DNA from: Datnioides undecimradiatus
Lineage: Eukaryota; Chordata; Actinopteri; Lobotiformes; Datnioididae
NCBI GenBank assembly: GCA_008933995.1
Contig: WARS01000013.1
Location: 15,751,806-15,815,805, forward strand
Reading direction: 5' to 3'
DNA: 64,000 nt
Both the position numbers and the translations under genes were made by a program. This document shows positions 36,801 through 47,520 of the stretch, one piece after another. The first letter of the stretch is position 1; each line of letters opens with the position of its first letter. The notes under the pieces are model-generated. The model made no database searches and was not told the origin of the DNA. It saw only the letters and a program-made list of their open reading frames with translations.

Positions 36801-39230
36801 CTTTTTCTCCAAATGCGTCCGCCTCTCTGTGTCACTCTGCCTTTCTCTCTGATAGAATTATAGGGCGAGAGTCTATGGAGAGAGGGTTTACTAGCACAAC
36901 AAACTCCCTCATCAGGTGAAGAAATGCTGTGTTTGCTCCAGTGAGAACTGTTCAGAAAATTGTAGGAATAATACCGGACAAGGGCTAATTTTTAAAGAAA
37001 AACAGAGAGCTGCTGCGATGGGGAGGAAGGATGAGTTAAAATGGTGTTTTGGTACTGCTACCGAGTGCATTTTAAAGCTTGTTGGCTGCATTGGAAGTAA
37101 GAATCTTATTAGGCAACGGGAAAAGCAGAAAGAAAGACAATGACAAAATGAGAACGAAAGACTGAGAGCGGGGAGCGATATTGGCAAACGCTGCCGTTTA
37201 ACAGGGCTGCCCAGATCCGTGGCCAGTGATTGGTCGGTTGTGGTTAGGTCTTGGCACAGGCTGCAGCGACAGCTGTTTGGAAATGATGGAAGCCCCTGAG
37301 AAGGGAGACAGGAAAGAGCGGGACCACGACAACAATCCAGAATTACTGTGAAATTCTGTTGTCCCTGTCCAGTCTCCCAGCACAGCTCAGACTGACGCAG
37401 AATAAAAAATAGGAGGCCGCAACAAACCAACAAAAGGAAACAAATGGGAGACTTGTGTTGGTACTGCACATTGCTGAAAGGAACATGTAGTAATTGGATG
37501 CCTTCAATCTTAAGTTCTCCTCTGAGGCTTGTTTGTGGGCCTGTTTCATTTCACGCCTTCATCTCAGTCCAATGGGACAGATCATAAAAACATTAAGCGC
37601 TCAACACAAAATGAAATTCAAGCGTGCATGCTATTAATGCTCCTCACAAAAGGACATATCAAAAACTATGCACAAATACAAATAAGCCTATTTATTGGTA
37701 ATCAAGCCATTTTGTGCAAATGTAGCTTGACAGTGTAGAAACACTAATCAATGCGGTAATTACTCTGCAGTTCCTGCTTAATGTGAATCTGGTCACTTAA
37801 CATGTGGTGTGCTTTACCCAACAGATATCCAGATGGCAGCTTCACTGTTCATAACTGCTTCCCCATTAGTTTATTACAGAACTATGTGAATACAAAGGAC
37901 ACAGTCCAAAGGCAAAAACACATCAACACAAGGTGTAAAACACATCCAGGATTAACACCTTTATTTTCTGCCCAGTATTCAGCCATAAAATGTCCCTGCT
38001 AATGGTTATTATTTTACCCAAGTGCTCACACTTTGAATAATACACACACACACACACACCGCTTTTGTTCTTTGATACTCTATGTTTTTCTACATTCATC
38101 CCCTCTTTTCCCTGCAAAGTGTAATTCAGTGAGGCTGTGCACATCTGGCTGTCAAATCACGCCATAGTGTGTAAGCAGCAGCTGATATAGTCCAGGATAC
38201 CCCGTGACATGGCACAGTGACCAGCAATTGAAAGGCTTGTTAACAATCTCAAAAATTCCACCTACTAGATAACCGGGTAACAACAGCCAATCATGAAGCT
38301 GATAATTTTGCACCATGGCTCTCTGAGACAGACACAGAGAGTCTGTATTCAAGCAAATCATAGCATGCAAAGAGGGAGCAGCTACAGCTCTGAGACAAAG
38401 TTTATCTGGATATTCATCATCAAGTTCATCTGTCTGTACTCCCCCACAGTACCAATACCATCCTCACTGTCTGCCAGGTTTTTTAGCCCCTCAGCTGTGT
38501 ATTGTTGTGAGTAGCATAGGGTTCATTTTCTGTGAAATGTCAGACTGTGAGTGAGTCAGCCATGGCAGGTGCGTGGGATTGGCATATACTGTAAATCTCT
38601 GGTTAACAGTATAATGAGTTAAAGGGGAGCTCCTCCATATGGAAGGAAATGTGTTGGAGGAAGACATACTCCACACAAACAAGACTGGCTGCTTTCACCT
38701 GCCTCCATGGCTCAGGTACAGTGAAAACACACACACACACACACACGCACGCATACACCCACACACACAGACACACACACACAAAAGACAATGGATGTCT
38801 TTCCTTCAGAGCCAGAACAGGTTCAGTTTGTGAGCAAGTGACAGAAGGATGCTCACAGGCTCTTTCAGCTTGCCGCTGCGGATGTAAGTTTGTTTCAGTG
38901 ATGGGAAACATCCAAAAGGGGCAGTCAGTAAAAACAAATCACCACCAAAACAGGTAGAAAGAGCACAGACGGCTCATAATGGACAATAGGGTGATTGCAG
39001 AGCTCTGATGAGGCACTCTGCCTTCTATTAAAAGTGCTGCGCTTGGAGCATATTTCACTTTCACCCCTCAAATGCTGGAAGGCGATGACTAAAAGAGGCA
39101 CATTCAGTCATCAGCCCTCCACACCCTCTGCAACTCACACACGCATGTGCACGCAGATACACTCAGACACAGGGAAAGTGAGCTGAGGGCTATACTCATG
39201 CATGTCTTCAGACGTTGTGGACGGGAGGTT
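33851..39230. other. Intergenic DNA upstream of tafa1
   Basis: No exon of the gene expected upstream in mammals (SUCLG2) was recognised. The 185-codon minus-strand frame at 36912-37469 is rich in Ser, Leu, Cys and Phe from a purine-rich plus strand and looks like chance. Microsatellites are at 38042 and 38727. Confidence 0.5.
38727..38783. repeat. Compound (CA)n microsatellite
   Basis: CA units are interrupted by CGCACGCATACACCC and then resume. A shorter CA run sits at 38042-38059. Confidence 0.95.
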
Positions 39231-39275
39231 GGGATGTATATAGAGGGGTGGGTTAATAAAACATGCTTCATTTGC
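39231..39275 (+). promoter_or_regulatory. Possible TATA-type core promoter for tafa1 exon 1
   Basis: GTATATAGAGGGG contains a TATATAG box at about 39237-39243, followed 30 bases later by a TTCATTT segment that could serve as initiator. It lies just ahead of the purine- and pyrimidine-rich exon with the clear donor at 40015. This is motif-level evidence only; AT-rich DNA gives such boxes by chance. Confidence 0.25.
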
Positions 39276-40014
39276 TGATGAAGTCTTGATGCAGAAGTGG
39301 GCAGTCTTGCTTTAAGACGTGATCTCTCTCAGCTCTCCCGCTCTCCCTCTCTCTCTCTCTCTCTTTCCAGCTGGGCTACATTGTAATACACACACACACA
39401 CGCACGCACGCTCACTCAAACACTCGCTCTGCCTCTCTGACACAGACTCTCTACTTAGTGCGTTGGAGAGAGGACTGAGGCTCACACTATCAGCACAGCT
39501 TCTCAATGGGGGGACGCAGCCAAGAGCAGACAGAGCAGTCATTCCACTGGAGCCTTCCGCTGCACGCGTGAGAAGAAGACGACAAGTGAGGGGGGTAAAT
39601 TAGCTCCCTGTCATCACAACATAGGACTTCTACTGACGGAGAAGAGACACAGACTTGAAGGAAGGAGAGGATAAAAGATCTGCTCGTATGTGGCTGATAC
39701 AGCAGTGACATGATCAGCCTCCCATCCCTCAAATCCTGGCCAGTTTGTGACTTAGACCCCTGGGTGTTTTGCTTCTGGTAACTGTTTGTGTTACCACATT
39801 GAGCAGCAGGGGGGTCCAGAGGAGAGAATAGTGGGGAGAGGAACAGCATTTTAGCCCCTTTTGTGCTGTGTTCGGCTTATCCGGTACTGGAATTTCAGGC
39901 GGGAATCCCAGACTTCAAAGTATGGATGGATTTAAGACAGAGGAGTGAGTCTGCTGTTGGGCAGGCAGGCAGTGATTCTGACTGAGCTCCATTTCTCCTG
40001 AACAGACTGCTCAG
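39270..40014 (+). other. tafa1: Probable non-coding first exon of tafa1
   Basis: The 3' boundary is well defined: GACTGCTCAG then GTAAGGGTG at 40015, a near-perfect donor. The 5' boundary is inferred from a TATATAGA element at about 39236-39243, which would put the start of transcription near 39270. The exon is rich in CT and CA runs and in purines (about 39580-39680). It carries several upstream ATGs followed by short open frames, for example at 39688, 39710, 39922 and 39926. The two at 39688 and 39922 are 6 and 8 codons long, and all stop within the exon. No long conserved reading frame is visible. Assignment to tafa1 rests on order, strand and distance to the coding exon, not on a transcript. 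Confidence 0.45.
39347..39410. repeat. (CT)n and (CA)n runs in the tafa1 5' region
   Basis: A CT run (39347-39364) is followed by a CA/CGCA run (39389-39410), both within the probable first exon or its promoter. Length variation here would change the 5' UTR or core promoter spacing. Confidence 0.9.
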
Positions 40015-42417
40015 GTAAGGGTGTGGGACTTTCGAGGAATACCTCTGGTGTTTGGGGACGGGATGGGTGGGGAGGTGGGGGCTGATTTACCAGGACAACT
40101 GTATCTTAGGATCCTCACAAAAACACAGCTTGTTGAAAAATGTTGAGTAAAACTGGTGTGTCTGGGCTCACAGACTATGCCAGAAGTGAAATATAAAAAA
40201 TTCAAAAATTCTGTAATTCATCTTTTTAACCAATTGTTACATCTGTTCTAAACATGTTTAAATGGGACACAGATGTTGCATTTGTCTTGTGAAAACACTA
40301 ACGTAAGGCAGTGTATAGACTGATAAACATACTCTAAGCACAATGTATTAAATACAGTTCTAGCTGAGATGTATTTACGATACAAAACCTTGAATCATCT
40401 CGATCATCCAGACAGTTTTTTTCTGACAGTCAGACACGTACGTGCTGGGGACTCATCACTGAAGTTGTGGCTGCAAGAAACAAAACGAGCATAATTTTCT
40501 TAAATCCACGTTGCACGCAGGTGCATTAGTGGGTTATGCGCCTGCAGGTGTGTCTGCTGTTTCTGTTCCTCGACCGCATTTACTATCTCACTCTGGACTT
40601 GCCAATTACGCATTGAGGAGCTGTCGTCTGTGTGTGTGTGTGTGTGTGTTAGGTGATACTACAAAACTGAGAGTACACTGCTTTTTTTGTCCGGTAGAAA
40701 ACAAGATGGATATTTATATTAAAAAGCTCTCTCGCGCTCAGGCTGCGCGGCGATTATAAGAGTTTGGTTGTTTTCTTGAAAGCGGCTTTCTTTCCCCCTG
40801 AAGTTCCTTTGAAATGATGCCCATGCTTGTTCGTTTTACTTCTTCTTCACCCCTGGTAAAACACTGCTGGTAAGAACCACATTTTATTTTCGGCAAGAAT
40901 GACTCCCGACAACCGGGAGGAGCTCAGGGTCTCTATGCAATATGCAGTTAACCACGCGAGCGCAGCGATCCTTTTGAATATGCAGCCAGCTTGGAGAATA
41001 GTAATACTGTGTGGTTTTAAAGGAAGAAGAGGAAAATATACCCATGGGACCAGTTCACATTTGCACAAAACCACGGATTATGTTGGATTTAGCGCAGGAG
41101 TGGGGATTTACAATGTGCTGTTCATAATTATATGCTTAATTTTCGCTGAATATTAAGCAGTCTCAATGTCACTGAGGGCGCAGAGCACACGGACAACATT
41201 TAGAAGCCTAATGGATTTAATCTGAGATTCGCATCAAAACACAAAGTGGTCCAGTTAGAGCAAACAAGCAAGCAGTGGCTCTGATGCTTCTCTGAAAAAA
41301 AGAAAAACTACTTACTGGATCAGAATTGCTTTCATAGCACTTTCTCCAGACATTTGAAACATTTATGTCTATTCAGACTCCTGATTGAAATGTAAAATTT
41401 CCTTGGTTTGAAGTTCATATTGAAGCGACTCCCTGGGGCTCACAGACTGCTTTTTAGTCTCTTGTGTAGTAAGATATGGTAGACTCTAACACGAAAGAAC
41501 TATTAGATTCACACTGTTACATCAGAAGATCAGACTCACTCAGAAAGTCCCAACCTCAGTGAAATATGTCAAATGTAGTCAGCGTCTGTGATACAGTGAG
41601 TGATTTGGGTGCAATATAGTCTTCTGAAAACTAATGACCATCAGTCCAAGGATTCCTCATAGGATGTAGTCGGTGTGAAGGCAAAACACGGAAAGCCGCT
41701 TTTTGATTTGAAGTAGATGGGGTGACGCTTTTAAATTTCCCACTGTGGGGTCCTGAACAGAGAGAAGCACTAATAACACCTGGTAAGGAGGAGAGCCTCA
41801 TTATTCAATGAGGGCTAAGGCGTGTCTCCATATGCTGGCCCTCAGCAGCCATTAGGCAGTCACTAAACAAATCTGCAAGAAAAACTGTTTGCACTCATAG
41901 ATGCAGTCCTTTAATAAGCTTTTTAGAATATCTAAGAATTCAGTGTTGTAAAGAGTTGACATATCTTACCATTCAATTATTACAGTCTGACAAAGAGATT
42001 GCAGCAGGTTATTGTCTTTTTTCTCTGTGTCCTTATTTGCTTTTGTGTGGTACAACTTGTTTTCCGACCACAGCACATTTGGACAAGACCGATATTGACA
42101 AGATTAGTTTTGTGTTTGAGTCTTCTGTCTGCAGAGTTCTTTCTTTCCTTGAAACCCTCTTCTCCTCTTTTTGCTATTGGATTAGTGTAAAAAAAATACC
42201 CATGCACATAGCTTTTGAATTGGAAACATATTGGTCTAAATCTTCCAAGGTGATATCAGTATATCAAAAGGCATATCATTACACTTCTTTGTTGCTCTTG
42301 TTTGGCATATTAAAGTAAACCCAATGTGTGTGTTGTAAATATTTATGGAGACATGCTGTAATACAACTCTGTCCCTGTTTCCCTGTTGTTTCCCCCCCGC
42401 TGTGTGCCATTCCGCAG
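40015..42417 (+). other. tafa1: tafa1 intron 1, with a CpG-richer block at 40430-40990
   Basis: This is the interval between the donor at 40015 and the acceptor ending at 42417. It contains a (TG)n run at 40629-40649. CpG dinucleotides are much denser at 40430-40990 than in the surrounding DNA (for example CTCTCGCGCTC and CTGCGCGGCGATT). The block holds a TATAAG box at 40755-40760 and a GTAAGA donor at 40870, so it may be an alternative promoter. The rest is AT-rich with no coding signal; the open frames at 40899-41156 and 41956-42318 have no splice context or recognisable composition. Confidence 0.45.
40629..40649. repeat. (TG)n microsatellite
   Basis: Ten TG units lie in intron 1, inside the CpG-richer block. 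Confidence 0.95.
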
Positions 42418-42430
42418 ACTCGGCCTTACC
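42418..42430 (+). other. tafa1: tafa1 exon 2 5' UTR segment and splice acceptor
   Basis: A long pyrimidine-rich tract (about 42369-42400, including a run of seven C) leads into CCATTCCGCAG ending at 42417, a good 3' splice site. The 13 bases after it are untranslated and end in TTACC just before the ATG. In mammals the TAFA1 start codon also lies in the second exon behind a non-coding first exon, so this arrangement agrees with the family. Confidence 0.75.
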
Positions 42431-42554
42431 ATGTCCTGGTTGTTGGCCATGTGGATTAGCCTCGGCTTCCTGCTGCTGTGCCAGGCCACACTCTACCAGA
42501 CCATCCAGCAGCACCATGTGGCCCGGCCCGGTCGCACCGACATTCTCACCCTGG
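42431..42554 (+). CDS. tafa1: tafa1 first coding exon (signal peptide exon, partial gene)
   Basis: This exon encodes 41 complete codons plus one base (phase 1). It begins MSWLLAMWISLGFLLLCQA, a classic signal peptide: a hydrophobic run at residues 4-16, then C17-Q-A19 as the likely cleavage site. The mature start TLYQTIQQHHVARPG follows. The pattern M-S-W, W-I-S, L-L-C and Q-T-x-Q-Q-H-H-x-x-R-P matches the N terminus of vertebrate TAFA1 as I remember it, and not TAFA2, 4 or 5. The family is secreted, neuronal and chemokine-like; TAFA1 has been reported as a ligand of the receptor GPR1, and TAFA proteins associate with neurexins. The start is the first ATG in the exon, with A at -3. Human TAFA1, from memory, starts about six residues earlier; there is no upstream in-frame ATG in this exon. 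The donor is CTGG then GTACGT. The ten-cysteine domain lies in later exons outside the window. Whether this is the a or b paralogue cannot be told. Confidence 0.88.
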
Positions 42555-42945
42555 GTACGTGTATCTCTTTGTCAGCCCCTCGGCTTCACAGCTCTGTGTT
42601 ACAGTGCGAGACGCTGCCCTCTCGGTGGGGCGGGAGTTCTCAGCTTTTGGCTGTTTAAAAGCAACAGCAAGAGACTGCTGCAGTATGTCAGAATAATTTG
42701 CCACGGTACTGTACTGTAACATGATGATTCACCATGCTCGCAGTCATGCAGGATAAGCAAAGGGGAAGACTACTAATTGTGCCTCTAATTGCAGGGTACG
42801 TTCTTATATTTAGTCATACTTAAATCTACCTCCCTATTAATAGAAGAAATGTATAGACTGTACATATTGTTAGACTGGCTGATCTGCACACTGTTAAACA
42901 CGAAGAGCAACTTCAGATACTGAGAGTTAGCTGATAGGGAGATGA

Positions 42946-42969
42946 TGTGTGTGTGTGTGTGCGTGTGTG
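42946..42969. repeat. (TG)n microsatellite
   Basis: A TG run with one CG interruption, 390 bases downstream of the tafa1 signal-peptide exon. Confidence 0.93.
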
Positions 42970-44359
42970 ACAACCACCACGCCCTGAATCTTACTGGCAG
43001 ACTGTTAAGAGTAGGACAAGCTATAGGCAAAAATCCCTATTACTGTGCTGGTAGCCAAGGGAGCTTTGATCATTGTGGCTTAGATGGAAATGACAATTAT
43101 GTTTCCCTCTTTTGCACTGGAAATGTTAGGCAATTAAGCCCGACGCCTTCTGCACCATAGGGGCAACAGGGGAGGGTAGACTCCAAGGCGGATCTAATTC
43201 TCTGATTACGCAGAAGCTTACCAGCATTGCTTGTGGTGTATGTGGGAGTGTTATAGGGGAAGGCAAAGGTTTTCTAGAGCAAAGCAAAGGCTTTCTTTAA
43301 GCTTCTGACAATGAGTGTGACTCCCATGCTGAACCCTCATACAGAGTGTGGCTCTCTCCAGAAGCCAAGCGTCTGTTAAACATTGATGTTATCTTCTGCT
43401 TGGCTCTCTTTGTGTGTGTTGCATTGCCAGAGAAAAAGGCAGTAAATGAAGCAAGAGCAAAAAAAAAAAGAAAGAAAGAAAGATACAGCACTGAATTCTC
43501 CATGCTTGTGTTGAACATTGGTGACTTTAAGCAGCATGTCGAAGAATTGGCTTACTTTTACTGTGGAACAGCTGACACATGAAAATCCCAGCTATGATAG
43601 ATAGAAAGTTCTCAAAGTATCCCGGTCCCGTTAATTGGAACAAGAGGGTGAGGGATGAGCGACAGAGAGCTCTGGATGAATTTTTAAAGGCTGGCTTCCA
43701 GTTTTTCTGTTTTTTTTTTCTTTTTTTTTTTCTTTTTGACTGGTTGGCAAGTCGAGCTTGGTGCCAACGATGTACAGGGAAGTGCAAGGCTCAGTAAGTG
43801 TCTCTTGAATAATGCAGTGGTCCCAAAGGGAAGGGGGGGTTGGGAGGGGTTGGGGATAAGAGCCCCCTCACCCCCCACCCCCACCTACACATAGACACAC
43901 ACACAACAACCATTACCCCCGGTGTAGATCTGGAAGAGTCATCCAGGCAAAGGATAGTTATGGCTGAGAGTCCTCTTGAAGGCTTCCTGTCATAGAGATC
44001 AACTCACAGCCTCACTGCATACAACACTGAGACGGCTACAGACATGTACATGCTCACACAATTTACACACCATTTTCTCACTGGTGTGCCATTTTTATGG
44101 GACCTCTAGTGATTTTGGAGCTGCGTTCAGTACACGTCAGGCCCGAGAGGATGCAAGTGTACAGTGCACTGCAAAGATGAGCGACACACACACACACTCC
44201 TTTCAAGTCGTAAATTTCATTTGTATTATTACACTGTTTTAGGCTGAAACACGTCACCAAGAGATCATCTAAAGAGTGATGGTTCACAGTGTACACGAGA
44301 GTTCACACTGAGGCCTGTTACAGTGTTATTTTGACTCGGAAAACTTTTAAAATCAAACA

Positions 44360-44720
44360 AACTGTGATGGATGACAGTCATAATTGGTGCTGACAATCAT
44401 AATCGGAGGATATGTTGTGATATTCTCACATCCTAATCAGCAGGCTTCCCAGGGATAATGGTCTATCACAACTGGGCGCTCGAAGAGAGCTCATCTCTGT
44501 CTGTTTTTTTTATTTTTTTCCTTCCCCGCTGCTCGGCAACTGTACAATTTACTGTATATCATGTTTTTTTAAGAGGATTAAGCTGACATCAATCTTACTC
44601 AGCCGTGGAGTGGCGTTAACCGATCTAACCAGAACTGCTCTCTCAGAATTGAAATGCTATGATGAATATTTGAATTAGAATTGATTTTATAATTTGAGAA
44701 GCTCTCTGGTTTCATTGAGG
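44360..44720. promoter_or_regulatory. Conserved-looking block downstream of tafa1 exon 2
   Basis: Dense candidate sites occur here: TGACAGTCATAATTGG, GCTGACAATCATAATCGG, TCCTAATCAGCAGG, GGATTAAGCTGACATC and GAATTAGAATTGATTTTAT. The TGACAG and GGATTA cores suit TALE and OTX-type homeodomain factors. Position in the long intron just after the signal-peptide exon makes an intronic enhancer plausible but unproven. Confidence 0.22.
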
Positions 44721-47374
44721 CCAGAACCCTCAGATATAAATAGATATGGCTATGTAGGACGTAGCAAAAAAAAAAAAGAGACGTCTTGCCTTGAAAAATC
44801 CATTGACTTTCATGCTATGCTGTTTCCCGTAATCAAATAATGTCTCTGTGTTTCTAATGGATGATGAAAAGACGTGTTGTATACTGTCTGCCTTACAGAA
44901 AATGAAGTTGTAAAATGGTTTTGCTAATGGAGTGTGAGAAATACAGGGCTAAAAATGTCTGTGCTGATAAACGGATTAATAGAAATAGCATTTCATGTTA
45001 GACGCACGTGTGTCCCTTTTGCAGAGATTATTGATTATCTTTTCAAAGTGTTTGATGACAAGATAGATTGCAAATGTGGCATGCTTTGATGCTGTATTGT
45101 CTCCTGGGCAGCCATGAGGCAAGTGTTGAAGTGAAATAAGGGTAAGGTATTTGTAAGAAACCATGTCCTGAAATGAATTTTTGTGGGTCTTGGCATTCAG
45201 CCCGGCTGACTGTCTGAGAGACTGAGTGGTACAAAACTTCACTAACCATCCCACATAGTCAAAGATACAAGTGGCGGTGTGGGTATCTGAAGAAAGGAAG
45301 TGAAGGTCATGTTGAGCAAGGTACAGATGTAATCCTCCAGCCTGTTGAAGCATTTAACAGTGTTTGAGAAATCAGCTTATCTGCCATCTGCAACAGTGAG
45401 CTGACAGTGCATACCAAAAAAATGTGACTGCCGAGATAAAGTTTCAAGAACGCATTATTTATATTTCCCGAATGTTTCCTTGACAAATCGGCATAGTCAC
45501 CGCTGAGGCGGAGATTGAGTAACGAGTTGCCTGACTGCTTCGTCACCTGCTCAGGAAGCGGCGCCGCTCTCTTTCCCATGAGCCTCTGCTCCACACAGCC
45601 TCCCCTGCGTCCTGCTAGTGTGGCTGAAGATTGATGGCGGCCTGATTCTGGGCAGCCAATTCTGGTCTCTCAAGAAATAATCCACTACATTGACAGATGA
45701 GCTGAATGTGACATGACACACACAAGCCCGGCTCTGCACTCTCCCCACCTGCCAACACAGTGAGCACAAGTGCTCACTGCCAAGACTGCCGCTGCACAAA
45801 CCAGGCCACTCTTGACAGCGTATAGTATTGGACTCCATCACAAATCAGTAAAAGTGTAACCAATTTACATTGTCAGTGCGTCGCTGGCAGACGTTACTGT
45901 GGCTTTGGTGTCTTCTAAAGTTAAAATGAAAGTGCTCCCTGATGTGTTGCCTACTCAGTGTCTTAAGTTACGCTCGGCAGCTACAGTACTTATTTACCCT
46001 CATTCAGTTGGAGTATGCATACAGTAGTCATGTTCACGTAATATATCAATACCCAGAGGGCCAGTCTCAATATAACAACACTTTAACTGCTGCTTTGTTT
46101 TATTATGACTCTGACAGGGCAGTTTAAGAGAGTCTTAGATGTAATGGAACAACATGATTCTTGTTCCAGGTGCTGTAAAACTAACTCCACAAGCCTGTTA
46201 CACTTTGATTGCAGTCTGTTGCTGATGTTTCGTTTGACTTTTTATTTTTTTTGTCAGCCAACAATGGCAAGGCAGTTCAGTGCATATTACGCTATTACAC
46301 AACTGTACTTCATCTATTATTAAATCCTCATTCTGTAAGTTACCTGCTGTTCATTCATAACATATTTTAATCAAAGGCTGAAATGCGATTCAGCTGTGAG
46401 TGGCAGCCATGGGCGCAATGAGTTTCACATGTGCATGAAATATGTCGTACATGAGTGCACAGAATGGGTTATGATATAGCTGAAAAGGCTGATAACCAAT
46501 GCAGTGATGCTGCTGTTACGTTTTCATCCACTGATTTGAAATGTCTTGTAAAGTCTAATCACAGATGATTGGAGGGCATTTTAATGAGCTCATTGTTCAA
46601 TGTGCCATGGTGCTCCCTCAGTGTAGAAAACTCTTTGAGGTGGAAGAAAACATGTAATTACTTTGATAAGCCAAGATGCATCACATGGCCAAGATGGAGC
46701 AACAACGTGATCATAAGCAAGGGTTGTTTTTTTTTTTCTCAAATTAAGAAATGCATCTTTGACTTTAAGAACACAACCTGTCAAAATACTGTAGTGCTCA
46801 GCTTCGGCTTTATGTAGCTATTGAAGCTCCAGTTTTTAACTTGAGATCTAAGGGTTGGGGTTTTCTGGGGAGAGGAAAATCTGACAAGATACAGGGTGTT
46901 GAAATAAACCTTGAACTTGATTTAGGATGGCTGTCCTTTGGTTAAATGAGGATCGGCTAGAAGTCTGGAAGCTATACACACAACCATATCCAATTCATAC
47001 AAACGGTATGAATTGATTTTTTTTTTTCAGTCTCCTTTCTTTCCATTGCTGAACGGATGGCTGCTTCCGAAGATTGATGATTTTTCTGGCAGCGTTTGGG
47101 AATGTTAAGAAATTAGCTTCACTGGCTCTCGCACTGAATGCACACACCGTTTTTAACTTGGAACTCATTTCCATAGTTGTCAGACTCCTCATTGCAATAG
47201 CTCAGTGTTAGCAGCAGAAACACAGGAGTGAGCATGCACATTTTTTTTTTACGTCTTCAAAGTGGTAATCTTGCTGCTCCGCATTTTCTGTGGAGGTGTA
47301 TGAGCATTCATGAACGGTAGATACCTCCATACTACCCACAGGAGCGGCTTTCCATATATGCTCTCTGTGTTTTT

Positions 47375-47520
47375 GTTTCATCTGCTTTATTTACATCCTC
47401 ATTAAACTGTGGGGACTAATTAGAGTGAGAAGTGATGGTGAAAGAGAATTCAATTAAATTGCAGTCACTTGAATGGATGATGCCTGAGCCATATAAGTGG
47501 ATGAAAAGAAATTGTTTGAT
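47375..47520. promoter_or_regulatory. Conserved-looking block with CTAATTAG
   Basis: CTCATTAAACTGTGGGGACT runs into CTAATTAG at 47416-47423, followed by GAATTCAATTAAATTGCAG. It is free of repeats and rich in homeodomain-type cores. It is a candidate intronic enhancer by appearance only. Confidence 0.2.

Noticed and set aside
36912..37469. 185-codon minus-strand open frame, the second longest
   Set aside because: Its Ser/Leu/Cys/Phe-rich composition reflects a purine-rich plus strand; no motif, signal or family is seen, and an overlapping plus-strand frame is open too.
39319..39603. 94-codon frame at the tafa1 5' region
   Set aside because: It is built on the CT/CA repeats and ends without any known protein pattern; treated as an untranslated leader or promoter.
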